Shown one piece after another: positions 52,701 to 63,400 of a stretch of 64,000 nucleotides of DNA (its first letter is position 1; every line of letters begins with the position of its first letter). A model generated the notes under the pieces. It had not been told where the DNA came from. It did not search any database and saw only the letters and a list, made by a program, of their open reading frames with translations. This DNA comes from Bugula neritina (taxonomy: Eukaryota > Bryozoa > Gymnolaemata > Cheilostomatida > Bugulidae), in NCBI GenBank assembly GCA_964035545.1, contig OZ037768.1:15438175-15502174 (forward strand), read 5' to 3'. The translations under genes and the position numbers were made by a program.

Positions 52701-55700
52701 CTAAAAAATTCCCCAATCTGCTAAAACATGCCCAAATGTATTAAATTGAGCCAAATACACAAATACCCCAAATAAGCGCCCAGAGGTTCCTAAACTTGCC
52801 CAATATTGCTAATAGTAGAACTAGTGTGCCTAACAGTGCCCAAATCTGCTAAATCATTCCCAATTGGGCTAAAACACGCTCAAATGAACTAAATTCTGCC
52901 AAATATGCTAATAGCACCAATGAGTGCCCAGAGGTTCCGAAACGTGCCCAATAGTGATAATAGTAGAACTAGTGTGGTTAACAGTGCCCAAATTTGCTAA
53001 AACTTTCCTAAATGTACTAAATTTAGCCAAATATGCTAATAGTACCAATAAGCGCCCAGAGGCTCTGAACCATGCCCAATTGTGCTAATAGTTTAACTGG
53101 TGTGCTTAACAGTGCTCAAATCTGCTAAAACATTCCCAAATGGGCTAAAACATGTCCAAATGTACTAAATTTAGCAAAACATGCTAATAGTACCAATATG
53201 TGCCCAGAGGTTCTGAAACGTGCCCTATAGTGCTGATAGTAGAATTAGTGTGCTCAACAGTGCCCAAATGTCCTAAAACATGCCAAAATGTGCTTAATTG
53301 AGCCAAACATGCTAATAGTACCATTTAGTGGCCAGAAATTCGGAAACTTGCCAAATAGTGCTAATAGTAGGATTAGTGTGCTTAACAGTGCCCATTTTTG
53401 CTAAAACATTCCCAAATGTACTAAATTGAGCCAAATATGCTAATAGTACCTATTAGTGCCCAGAGGTTCTGATCCGGGCCCAATAGTGCCAAAGCTAAAA
53501 CAAGTGTGCTCAACAGTGCCAAAACAGGCTAAAACATGCCCAAATGTGTTAAATAAGCTAATTGTGCTAGTAGTACCTATTAGTGCCCAGAAGTTCTGAA
53601 ACGTGCCCAATCGTGCTAATAGTAGAACTAGTGCGCTCAACAGTGCCCAAAGGTGCTAAAAGATTCCCAAGTGTACTAAAACATGCCCAAGTGTATTAAA
53701 TTAAGCCAAATTCACTAATAGCACCAATTAGCGCCAAGAGGTTCTTAAACTTGCCAAAAAGTGCTAATAGTAGGACTAGTGTGCTTAACAGTGCCCAAAT
53801 CTGCTAAATCATTCCCAAATGTCGTAAAACATGCCAAAATGTGCTAAATTGAGCCAAACATGCTAATAGTACCAATAAGTGCCCAGATGTTCCAAAATCT
53901 GCCCAATAGTGATAATAGTAGGACTAGTGTGCGTAACAGTGCCCAAATAGCCTAAAACATGCCAAAATGTGCTAAATTCAACCAAACATGCTATTAGTAC
54001 CGTTTAGTGGCCAAAAGTTCTGAAACGTGCCCAATAATGCTAATGGTATAACTAGTGTGCTTAACAGTACCCAAATTTGCTAAAACATTCCCAAATGTAC
54101 TGAATTGAGCCATATATGCTAATAGTACCTATTAGTGCCCAAAAGTTCTGATACTGGCCCAATAGTGCCAAAGCGAGAACAAATGTGCTCAACAGTGCCA
54201 AAACAGGCTAAAACATGCCTAAGTGTGTTAAAATGAGCCAATTGTGCTAATAGTACCTATTAGTGCCCAGAAGTTCTGAAACGTGCCCAGTAGGGCTAAT
54301 AGTAGAACTAGTGTGCTAAACAGTGCCCAAATTTGCTAAAACTTTCCCAAATCTACTAAATTTAGCCAATTATGCTAATTGTACCAATAAGCGCCCAGAA
54401 ACTCTGAACCATGCCCAATTGTGCTAATAGTTTAACTGGTGTGCTTAACAACGCCCAAATCTGCTAAAACATTCCCAAATTTGCTAAAACATTCCCAAAT
54501 GTACTAAATTAAGCCAAATTCACTAATAGCACCAATTAGCGCCAAGAGGTTCTTAAACTTGCCAAAAAGTGCTAATAGTAGGACTAGTGTGCTTAACAGT
54601 GCCCAAATCTGCTAAATCATTCCCAAATGTCGTAAAACATGCCAAAATGTGCTAAATTTAGCCAAACATGCTAATAGTACCTTTTAGTGCCCAGAAACTC
54701 TGAAGTGTGCCCAATAGTGCTATCAGTAAAACTAGTGTGCTCAACGGTGCCCAAAGGTGCAAAAAGATTCCCCAATGAACTAAAACATGCCCAAATTTAT
54801 TAAATTGAGCCAAATATGCTAATAGTACCTATTAGTGCCCAGAGGTTCTGATCCGGGCCCAATAGTGCCAAAGCTAAAACAAGTGTGCTCAACAGTGCCA
54901 AAACAGGCTAAAACAGGCCTAAATGTGTTTTAATGAGCCAATTGTGCTAATAGTACCTATTAGTGCCCAGAAATTCTAAAACGTGCCCAATAGTGCTAAT
55001 AGTAGGCCTAGTGTGGTTAACAGTGCCCAAATTTGCTAAAACTTTCCCAAATCTGCTAAAACATGCCCAAATGTATTAAATTGGGCCAAATACACAAATA
55101 CCCCAAATAAGCGCCCAGAGGTTCTTAAACTTGCCCAATGTTGCTAATAGTAGGACTAGTGTGCATAACAGTGCCCAAATCTGCTAAATCATTCCCAATT
55201 GGGCTAAAACACGCTCAAATGAACTAAATTCTGCCAAATATGCTAATAGTACCAATGAGTGCCAAGAGGTTCCGAAACGTGCCCAATAGTGATAATAGTA
55301 GAACTAGTGTGCGTAACAGTGCCCAAATAGTCTAAAACATGCCCAAATGTGCTAAATTCAGCCAAACATGCTAATAGTACCTTTTAGTGCCCAGAAGTTC
55401 TGAAACGGGCCCAATAGTGCTAATAGTAGGCTTAGTGTAGTTAACAGTGCCCAAATTTGCTAAAACTTTCCCAAATGTACTAAATTCAGCCAAATATGCT
55501 AATAGTACCAATAAGCGCCCAGAGGCTCTGAACCATGCCCAATTGTGCTAATAGTTTAACTGGTGTGCTTAACAATGCGCAAATCTGCTAAAACATTCCC
55601 AAATTTGCTAAAACATTCCCAAATGTACTAAATTGAGCAAAACATGCTAATAGTACCAATAGGTGCCCAGAGGTTCTGAAACGTGCCCTATAGTGCTGAT

Positions 55701-55931
55701 AGTAGAATTAGTGTGCTCAACAGTGCCCAAATGTCCTAAAACATGCCAAAATGTGCTGAATTGAGCCAAACATGCTAATAGTACCATTTAGTGGCCAGAA
55801 GTTCAGTAACTTTCCAAATAGTGCTAATAGTAGGATTAGTGTGCTTAACAGTGCCCAATTTTGCCAAAACATTCCCAAATGTGCTAAATTGAGCCAATTA
55901 TGCTAATAGTACCTATTAGTGCCCAGAAGTT
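46731..55931. repeat. Satellite 2, block between the DNA transposon and the copia element
   Basis: The block continues the 4672-bp duplicate to about 51233, followed by further satellite 2 monomers. The last bases before the retrotransposon read CCCAGAAGTT, the left part of a monomer whose right part resumes at 60425. No gene is seen. Confidence 0.95.
51241..52030. repeat. Partial segmental duplicate of about 50008-50797 (offset 1233 bp)
   Basis: The rare marker TCATGAATTCGTTAAC occurs at 50039 and 51272, with matching sequence on both sides for several hundred bp. The segment begins exactly where the 4672-bp duplication ends, so that junction is the site of a later event. Confidence 0.75.
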
Positions 55932-56139
55932 TATTGAATATAGTGAAAACCAGTTTACTTATATTACTACTTTGGAGTTATGTTCTTTATATAATATTAT
56001 AGATTCCATATTACATCATTTGTAACCTGTTTCCTTTTTACCCATAATCCCTCTCTTTTGTTCCTGTGTCTCCATTAAAATAAATTGCTGAACTATATTG
56101 CTAAACTGAATAATCTATTTACATCTAAGTAAATCAACA
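55932..56139 (+). repeat. 5' LTR of the copia element
   Basis: 208 bp, from TATTGAATATAGTG to AAGTAAATCAACA. It contains a TATA-like stretch TTTATATAATATTAT (55986-56000) and AATAAA (56079-56084). The ends are TA...CA, not the usual TG...CA; the border at TA is fixed by the AAGTT target duplication and by the match to the 3' LTR. Confidence 0.93.
55986..56000 (+). promoter_or_regulatory. LTR TATA-like box
   Basis: TTTATATAATATTAT lies about 55 bp inside the 5' LTR, upstream of AATAAA. This is the expected place for the core promoter of the retrotransposon. The transcription start is not determined. Confidence 0.5.
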
Positions 56140-56153
56140 GGTTATGGGCCCAG
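56140..56153 (+). promoter_or_regulatory. Primer-binding site for half-tRNA-iMet
   Basis: GGTTATGGGCCCAG starts directly after the 5' LTR. It is the exact complement of CTGGGCCCATAACC, the anticodon arm of eukaryotic initiator tRNA-Met, and not of the tRNA 3' end. Drosophila copia is known to use such an internal site, primed by a cleaved 5' half of tRNA-iMet. The match stops after 14 bases. Confidence 0.85.
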
Positions 56154-56156
56154 TTG

Positions 56157-59100
56157 ATGCATAACACTGAAAAGAAGAAAATGGAAGATAAACTGGTTGT
56201 AGATAAGCTTACAGCTAATAACTATGCTACCTGGAAATTTAAACTGAAACACTTGCTGATAGCCAAGGAGCTTTTTGGATATTGCGATGGCAGTGTGGAG
56301 GAGCCTACTACAGGTGAAACAGCTAAGAAAGCATTCAAACTGAATGCTCAGAAAGCTCTCAGCCAAATTGTCCTTAGCGTAAGTGACGAGTTTATTTACC
56401 TAATAACTGAATGTGAGACTGCTCAGCAAGCATGGGAGAAATTACAATCACATTTTGAACGAGACACTTTGGCTAACAGAATAAATTTAAAGAAGCAGTA
56501 TTTCAGGGCTGTAATGAAAAGTAGTGTTTCTGTAGAAAACCATCTCAAATATATGAAAGACATTGTTAACAAACTAACAGTGATCAAAGCTCCAGTAACT
56601 GAAGAGGATCAAGTGGTTACTCTTCTAGGCAGTATGCCAAGTGAATATCAAACCGTGGTTACTGCTCTAGAAGCTCAGAAACCAGAAACACTAACATTAG
56701 AATTTGTTCAGAATGCATTGCTTAATGAAGAGCAAAAGAAGAAGGTGCAACAAGCTCTGAATAGTGCAAGTATAAACTGCAGTGGGAAAGCATTAGAAAA
56801 CACTGATACTGCTCTGCATGCTGATAGTCATCATAGGCATAGACCAAATAGAAATGTGCAACACCTGGAAAGAAGATGTTATAATTGTGATTCACCACAG
56901 CATCTGGCTAGACATTGCCCCACAGGATTTAAAGGTAAATTCAATGCAACTAACAATAGTAGAAATCGTGGTAGTTGGCAACAACATGGAGCCAGGTTTG
57001 CAGGTGAATCTAACCAGGGAATGTCTGAGTCAGAAACACAGGCTGAAGAGTGTGCTTTTGATGTGGGAGAAGCTCTGTATGACATAAACAATCATGAATG
57101 GCTGATAGACAGTGGGGCAACTCGTCACATGACTCCACTTGCTGATACCTTTGTCACATATACTAAGTTCAACCAACCAGAAAAAGTCTCAATAGCTGAT
57201 GGTCGAGTAGTTGATGCCATTGGCTCTGGTACTCTCAAAATATCAGTACGTGTCAGCCGACATGTACAAAGAAAGGCTACACTATATGATGTGCTTCATG
57301 TACCTGACTTACGACAAAATTTGTTTTCAGTACAATCTGCAGCAAGTAAAGGTATGATTGTACAGTTTGGCCACTCTAGATGTTGGGTGAAAAACAAGCA
57401 AAACCAAGTGCAGGCTATGGGAACACTTGTTAATAAACTCTACTTCCTAGATCTAACTACATCAGATCACAAAGCAAATCTAGCATCATGTAACACAGTC
57501 TGGCACAAGAGACTTGCGCACATCAATCATAGCACAATTAGAAGAATGGCCAATGAGAAGCTAGTCACCGGCGCTGACTTATCCAATGTGAGTGTAGGAT
57601 TGTGTGATTCTTGTATAAAAGGAAAAATGGCTCGAACATCTTTTAAAGCTAAAGATGCTATCACATCTACTAGACCATTAGAGCTAATTCACAGTGATGT
57701 ATGTGGCCCTATGCAAAATGCATCTATTGGTGGCAGTAAATATTTTGTGAGCTTTATCGATGATTACAGTAGGTTTTCTTATGTGTATTTTGTTAATGAG
57801 AAATCTGATGTGTTTAATGTTTTTAAGGATTTTCATGCTTTAGTAACCAACCAAACAGGCCAAACTATGAAAACGCTGCGGACCGATGGAGGAGGGGAAT
57901 ATATATCCAGCAGTTTTGAAGAATATTTGCGAGCACATGGTATTCAGCATCAGCTATCTGTACGGTATTCCCCACAGCAGAATGGAGTTGCAGAACGATA
58001 CAATCGCACAATATGTGAGTTAGCAAGAGCACTAGTCATAGATTCAAATCTACCAAAATCCTTTTGGGCAGAAGCTGTATCAACAGCTGTATATGTTCGA
58101 AATCGTGCCCCCACAAATGCACACCGCAATGAGGATACAACTCCGTATCAAAAATGGCATAATTCAAAACCTGATCTAAGTAACATGAAGGTGTTTGGTT
58201 CTTTGGCTTATGCTCATGTACCAAGTGAGTTGAGACAGAAGCTTGATGAGAAAGCAGAAGTGATGGTAATGGTTGGCTATAGCCTTAGGTCAAAAGGATA
58301 TCGCCTTTACAACCCAAAAGATGGTAAAGTTGTAGTACGAAGGGATGTAGTTTTTGATGAAAGCAAATTAGGACTGCCAGCACTTGCAAACAAGCAAAGT
58401 GAAAATAACTCTGAAACCTTCACAACTGACCTACCCTCAACAAAAGACAAACAAATACCCCTTCGTAGATCTGAGCGCAATATTTCTCCAGTCATTAGGT
58501 ATGGAATTGATGATTATGTTAATCATGTTGCTTGCCTTGCTAGTGATGTTGTAGAACCACTATCAATGTCAGAAGCTATGTCTAGTCCGCAATCAAAACA
58601 ATGGTGTGAAGCTGCTGAAGAAGAGTATGAGGCACTAATGAACAGTCAAACTTGGACTCTATCAAAGCTACCTCCTGGGCGTAAAGCTATTGGTAGTAAG
58701 TGGGTGTTCAAAACCAAATGTAAACCTGATGGAACCATTGATCGATATAAGGCAAAATTGGTGGCTCAAGGCTACTCTCAGAAACCAGGTATTGATTATG
58801 ATGAAACATTTTCCCCTGTTGTTCATCGCTCATCATTAAGAGCGCTTCTGTCTTATGGAATCAGCCGTGGTATGAGAATACACCAGATGGATGTAGTCAC
58901 TGCTTTTCTAAATGGTAGGCTCACTGAAGAAATTTATATGAAGCAACCAGAAGGTTTTGTAGCTGCTGGCAATGAAGATCTTGTTTGTAAATTAGAGCGA
59001 TCTTTGTATGGCCTTAAACAGTCACCACGCTGCTGGAATATCGTTCTAGACGAATACCTACAATCTCTTGGCTTTACCCCATCTAGTGCTGATTCATGTG

Positions 59101-60092
59101 TTTATGTTCGTAATGCTGGTGATGTTAAAACAATTTTAGCAGTGTACGTTGATGACATTGTTATTTTAAGTGACACTGAACAGTCAATGCTAGAAACCAA
59201 AGAATCACTGAGTGCAAGGTTTCAAATGAAAGACTTGGGACAACTTCATTTCTGCTTAGGTATAAATGCTGAGTTTAACAGTGCATATCTAAAACTGCAT
59301 CAGAAGCATTATATTGAACAGATACTCAAAAAGTATGGAATGTCAGAATGCAACATTACAGCTACCCCATTTGCAAGTGACGTGCAGCTGGTGAAGGATG
59401 ATGGTAGTAAACTGGTAGATCCAAATCTATACCAGTCTATCATAGGTAGTCTTCTGTACGTATCTATTGCCACTCGTCCAGATATCTCCTTCTCTGTGGG
59501 AGTACTGTCGAAGTTCAACGCAACTCCTACTGAAACTCATCTGACAGCTGCAAAGCGTGTGCTTCGGTATCTTAAAGGTACCATTGATTATGGGTTGATC
59601 TTCTCCAAATCTGGTGAGCAGCTAGTTGGATACTCAGATGCTAACTGGGCTGAAAATGATGAGAACCGACACTCCATCTCTGGCAACGTGTTTATGGCAA
59701 ACAAAGGTCCTATTAGCTGGCTCAGTAAACGCCAGTCAACTGTGGCCTTATCTTCAACAGAGGCAGAATATATAGCTGCTTTCGATGCTACCAGAGAAGC
59801 TACATGGCTTCGGCAGTTACTTTCTGATGTCACTGACAAGGCACTAAGCCCAATAAGACTCTGCATTGACAATCAATCCGCCATCAGTATAGCAAACAAT
59901 ACAAATGTAAGCAAAAGAAGCAAGCACTTTGATGTTAAATTCCATTACATTCGACAAGAGGTGCAAAATCGACATATTGTAACTGAATATTGCCCTACAG
60001 AAAATATGCTTGCTGACATCTTTACAAAACCCCTCACTCGAGATAAATTTCAGGCACTCCGCAACATGCTAGGCATTAAATGTGTAAACTAG
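56157..60092 (+). CDS. gag-pol: Ty1/copia Gag-Pol polyprotein, 1311 aa
   Basis: One open frame encodes all proteins needed for retrotransposition in cytoplasmic virus-like particles and for integration in the nucleus. From the ATG at 56157, residues ~10-205 form a UBN2-type Gag (capsid) region. A CCHC zinc knuckle follows at C241, C244, H249, C254. The aspartic protease motif is DSGA at 318-321. The GAG-pre-integrase HHCC finger has H450, H455, C483, C486. The integrase triad is D514, D577, E613, with the D35E spacing typical of the family. A SKGYRLY motif lies near 710. Reverse transcriptase spans about 833-1085, with D912 and YVDD at 997-1000. RNase H has D1161, E1202, D1238. No stop or frameshift is seen and no key residue is missing, so the protein is probably functional. 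The longest frame begins at a TTG (56154); ATG at 56157 is only 17 nt after the LTR, and ATG at 56181 (AAAATGG) has a better context and could be the true start. Gag and Pol share one frame, so any Gag excess would need splicing or processing. Confidence 0.95.
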   Translation: MHNTEKKKMEDKLVVDKLTANNYATWKFKLKHLLIAKELFGYCDGSVEEPTTGETAKKAFKLNAQKALSQIVLSVSDEFIYLITECETAQQAWEKLQSHFERDTLANRINLKKQYFRAVMKSSVSVENHLKYMKDIVNKLTVIKAPVTEEDQVVTLLGSMPSEYQTVVTALEAQKPETLTLEFVQNALLNEEQKKKVQQALNSASINCSGKALENTDTALHADSHHRHRPNRNVQHLERRCYNCDSPQHLARHCPTGFKGKFNATNNSRNRGSWQQHGARFAGESNQGMSESETQAEECAFDVGEALYDINNHEWLIDSGATRHMTPLADTFVTYTKFNQPEKVSIADGRVVDAIGSGTLKISVRVSRHVQRKATLYDVLHVPDLRQNLFSVQSAASKGMIVQFGHSRCWVKNKQNQVQAMGTLVNKLYFLDLTTSDHKANLASCNTVWHKRLAHINHSTIRRMANEKLVTGADLSNVSVGLCDSCIKGKMARTSFKAKDAITSTRPLELIHSDVCGPMQNASIGGSKYFVSFIDDYSRFSYVYFVNEKSDVFNVFKDFHALVTNQTGQTMKTLRTDGGGEYISSSFEEYLRAHGIQHQLSVRYSPQQNGVAERYNRTICELARALVIDSNLPKSFWAEAVSTAVYVRNRAPTNAHRNEDTTPYQKWHNSKPDLSNMKVFGSLAYAHVPSELRQKLDEKAEVMVMVGYSLRSKGYRLYNPKDGKVVVRRDVVFDESKLGLPALANKQSENNSETFTTDLPSTKDKQIPLRRSERNISPVIRYGIDDYVNHVACLASDVVEPLSMSEAMSSPQSKQWCEAAEEEYEALMNSQTWTLSKLPPGRKAIGSKWVFKTKCKPDGTIDRYKAKLVAQGYSQKPGIDYDETFSPVVHRSSLRALLSYGISRGMRIHQMDVVTAFLNGRLTEEIYMKQPEGFVAAGNEDLVCKLERSLYGLKQSPRCWNIVLDEYLQSLGFTPSSADSCVYVRNAGDVKTILAVYVDDIVILSDTEQSMLETKESLSARFQMKDLGQLHFCLGINAEFNSAYLKLHQKHYIEQILKKYGMSECNITATPFASDVQLVKDDGSKLVDPNLYQSIIGSLLYVSIATRPDISFSVGVLSKFNATPTETHLTAAKRVLRYLKGTIDYGLIFSKSGEQLVGYSDANWAENDENRHSISGNVFMANKGPISWLSKRQSTVALSSTEAEYIAAFDATREATWLRQLLSDVTDKALSPIRLCIDNQSAISIANNTNVSKRSKHFDVKFHYIRQEVQNRHIVTEYCPTENMLADIFTKPLTRDKFQALRNMLGIKCVN

Positions 60093-60216
60093 TTAAACCT
60101 TGTATCATCTTAAATATGTTGTTACCTACTTTTCTTTATTTCTTCTGTATTTAGTTTAGTTTTTGTTTGGATTGTTTTTTATTTTTCATTTATGTCATAA
60201 CTAAACTATGTGGGAG
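60093..60216 (+). other. 3' untranslated region and polypurine tract of the copia element
   Basis: 124 bp between the stop codon and the 3' LTR, rich in T (TTTGTTTGGATTGTTTTTTA). It ends in TGTGGGAG (60209-60216) directly before the LTR, the expected place of the plus-strand primer. The purine run is short. Confidence 0.7.
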
Positions 60217-60424
60217 TATTGAATATAGTGAAAACCAGTTTACTTGTATTACTACTTTGGAGTTATGTTCTTTATATAATATTATAGATTCCATATTACA
60301 TCATTTGTAACCTGTTTCCTTTTTACCCATAATCCCTCTCTTTTGTTCCTGTGTCTCCATTAAAATAAATTGCTGAACTATATTGCTAAACTGAATAATC
60401 TATTTACATCTAAGTAAATCAACA
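60217..60424 (+). repeat. 3' LTR of the copia element
   Basis: 208 bp. By eye it is identical to the 5' LTR except for G in place of A within CTTGTATTAC. It carries AATAAA at 60364-60369 as the likely polyadenylation signal. Confidence 0.93.
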
Positions 60425-63400
60425 AAGTTCTGATCCGGGCCCAATAGTGCCAAAGCTAAAACAAGTGTGCTCAACAGTGCAAAAACAGGCTAAAACATGC
60501 CTGAATGTGTTAAATTGAGCCAATTGTGCTAATAGTACCTATTAGTGCCCAGAAGTTCTAAAACGTGCCCAATAGTGCTAATAGTAGAACTAGTGTGCTC
60601 AACAGTGCCCAAATGTACTAAATTGAGCCAAATATGGTTATAGTACCAATAAGTGCCCAGAGGTTCTGAGACGTGCCCAATAGTGCTAATAGTAGAACTG
60701 CTGTGCTTAACAGTGCCCAAATGTGCTAAAACATGCCAAGATGTTCTAAATTGAGCTAAACATGCTTGCAGTACCTATTAGTGCATAGAAATTCTGAAAC
60801 GTGCCGTATAGTGCTAAAACTAGAACAAGTGTGCTCAACAGTGCCCAAATGTGCTAAAACATGCCCAAATGTGCTAAAACATGCCCGAATATACTAACTT
60901 GAGCCAAATGAGCTAATAGTACCAATAAATGCCCAGAAGGTCTGAAACGTGCCCAATAGCGCTAATAGTAGAACTACTGTGCTTAGCAGTGCCCAAATCT
61001 CCTAAAAGATGCCAAAACGTGCGAAATTGAGCCAAATAGGCTAATAGTACCAATAAGTGCCCAGAGGTTCTGACACGTGCCCAATAGTGCTAATAGTAGA
61101 ACTGCTGTGCTTAACAGTGCCCAAAAGTGCTAAAACATTCCCAAATGGGCTAAAACATGCCCAAATTTACTAAATTGAGCCAAACATGCTAATAGTACCT
61201 ATTTGTGCCCAGAAGTTCTGAACATGCCCAGTAGTGCTAAAACTAGAACAAGTGTGCTCAACAGTGCCCAATTGGGCTAAAACGTGCCCAAACGTACTAA
61301 ATTGAGCAAAATATGATAATAGTACCAATAAGTGCTCAGAGATTCTGAAATGTGCATAAGAGTGCTGATAGTAGAACTACTGTGCTTAACAGTGCCCAAA
61401 TCTGTTAAAACATTCCCAAATGGGCTAAAACATGCCCAAATTTACTAAATTGAGCCAAAAATGCTAATAGTACTTATTTGTGCCCCGAAGTTCCGAACGT
61501 GCCCAGTAGTGCTAAAACTAGAACAAGTGTGCTCAACAGTGCCCAATTGGGCTAAAACATGCCCAAATGTACTAAATTGAGCCAAATATGGTTATAGTAC
61601 CAATAAGTGCCCAGAGGTTCTGAGACGTGCCCAATAGTGCTAATAGTAGAACTGCTGTGCTTAACAGTGCCCAAATGTGCTAAAACATTCCCAAATGTAC
61701 TAAATTGAGCCAAATATGCTAATAGTACCAATAAGTGCCCAGAGGTTCTGAAACGTGCCCAATAGTGCTAAAACCAGAGCAAGTGTGCTCAACAGTGCCC
61801 AGATAAGCTAACACATGCCCAAATGTACTAAATTGAGTGAAATATGCTAATAGTACCAATAAGTGCCCAGAGGTTCTGAAATGTGCATAAGAGTGCTGAT
61901 AGTAGAACTAGTGTGCTTAACAGTGCCCAAATCTGCTACAACATTCTCAAATGGGCTAAAACATGCCCAAATGTACTAAATTGAGCCAAATATGTTAATA
62001 GTACCAATAAGTGCCCAGAGGTTCTGAAACGTGGCCAATAGTGCCAATAGTAGTTCTAGTGTGCTTAAAGATGCCCAAATGTCCTAAAATATGCCAAAAT
62101 GTGCTAAATTGAGCCAAACATGCTTACAGTACCTATTAGTGCCCAGAATGTCTGAAACTAGCCGTATAATGCTAAAACTAAAACAAGTGTTCTCAACAGT
62201 GCCCAAATGTGCTAAAACATGCCCAAATGTGCTAAAACATGCCCGAATACACTGACTTGAGCCGATTGAGCTAACAGTAGCAATAAATGCCCAGAGGTTC
62301 TGAAACGTGCCCAATAGCGCTATAGTAGAACAAGTGTGCTCAACAGTGCCCAAATGGGCTAAAACATGCCCAAATGTACTAAATTGAGCCAAATATGCTA
62401 ATAGTACCAATAAATGCCCAGAGGTTTTCAAACGTGCCCAATAGTGCTGATATAGAACTAGTGTGATTAACAGGGCCCAAATGTGCTCAAACGTGCCCAA
62501 ATGTGCTAAAATGGGCCGAGTATACTAATCGCACCAACAACCGCCAAGAGGTTCTGAAACGTGCCCAATAGTGCTAATAGTAGAACTGGTGTGCTTAACA
62601 GTGCCCAAATCTGTTAAAACATTCCCAAATGGGCTAAAACATGCCCAAATGTACTAAATTGAGCCAAACATGCTAATAGTACCAATTGGTGCCCAGAGGT
62701 TCTGAAACGTGTCCAATAGTGCTAATAGTAAAACTAGTGTGCCTAAAAGTCCCCAAATGTCCTAAAACATGCCAAAACGTGCGAAATTGAGCCAAACATG
62801 CTAATAGTACCAATTAGTGCCCAGAGGTTCTGACACGTGCCCAATAGTGCTAATAGTAGAACTGCTGTGCTTAACAGTGCCCAAATGTGCTAAAACATTC
62901 CCAAATGTGCTAAAACATGCCTAAATTTACTAAATTGAGCCAAATATGCTAATAGTACTTATTTGTGCCCAGAAGTTCTGAACGTGCCCAGTAGTGCTAA
63001 AACTAGAACAAGTGTGCTCAACAGTGCCCAATTGGGCTAAAACATGCCCAAATGTACTAAATTGAGCCAAACATGCTAATAGTACCAATAGGTGCCCAGA
63101 GGTTCTGAAACGTGTCCAATAGTGCTAATAGTAAAACTAGTGTGCCTAAAAGTCCCCAAATGTCCTAAAACATGCCAAAACGTGCGAAATTGAGCCAAAC
63201 ATGCTAATAGTACCAATTAGTGCCCAGAGGTTCTGACACGTGCCCAATAGTGCTAATAGTAGAACTGCTGTGCTTAACAGTGCCCAAATGTGCTAAAACA
63301 TTCCCAAATGTGCTAAAACATGCCTAAATTTACTAAATTGAGCCAAATATGCTAATAGTACTTATTTGTGCCCAGAAGTTCTGAACGTGCCCAGTAGTGC

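Larger units (their letters stand above)
55932..60424 (+). mobile_element. Ty1/copia LTR retrotransposon, structurally complete, 4493 bp
   Basis: Two 208-bp direct LTRs flank a single uninterrupted gag-pol frame. The 5-bp target duplication AAGTT is present at 55927-55931 and 60425-60429. The empty monomer CCCAGAAGTTCTGATCCGGG at about 39223 and 47387 in the same window confirms the borders. The order protease, integrase, reverse transcriptase, RNase H is that of the Ty1/copia superfamily (Pseudoviridae-type elements). The LTRs differ at one visible base (CTTATATT versus CTTGTATT), so insertion was recent. All signals expected for an autonomous element are present: LTR TATA-like box and poly(A) signal, primer site, all catalytic residues and a short purine tract. 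It is the only other-superfamily insertion to the right of 46.7 kb. Confidence 0.97.

Noticed and set aside
55935-56139. 5' LTR starting at TG (55935)
   Set aside because: A TG start would leave no 5-bp target duplication. Starting at 55932 gives AAGTT on both sides and equal 208-bp LTRs, and the empty sites agree.
56142-59872. Short open frames on both strands within the copia coding region
   Set aside because: They are shadows of the 1311-residue gag-pol frame.
19624-62500. Open frames of 60-138 codons in satellite 2 on either strand, some occurring identically twice
   Set aside because: They coincide with the 128/148-bp repeat and recur only where the DNA is duplicated. No family resemblance or coding-like conservation is seen.
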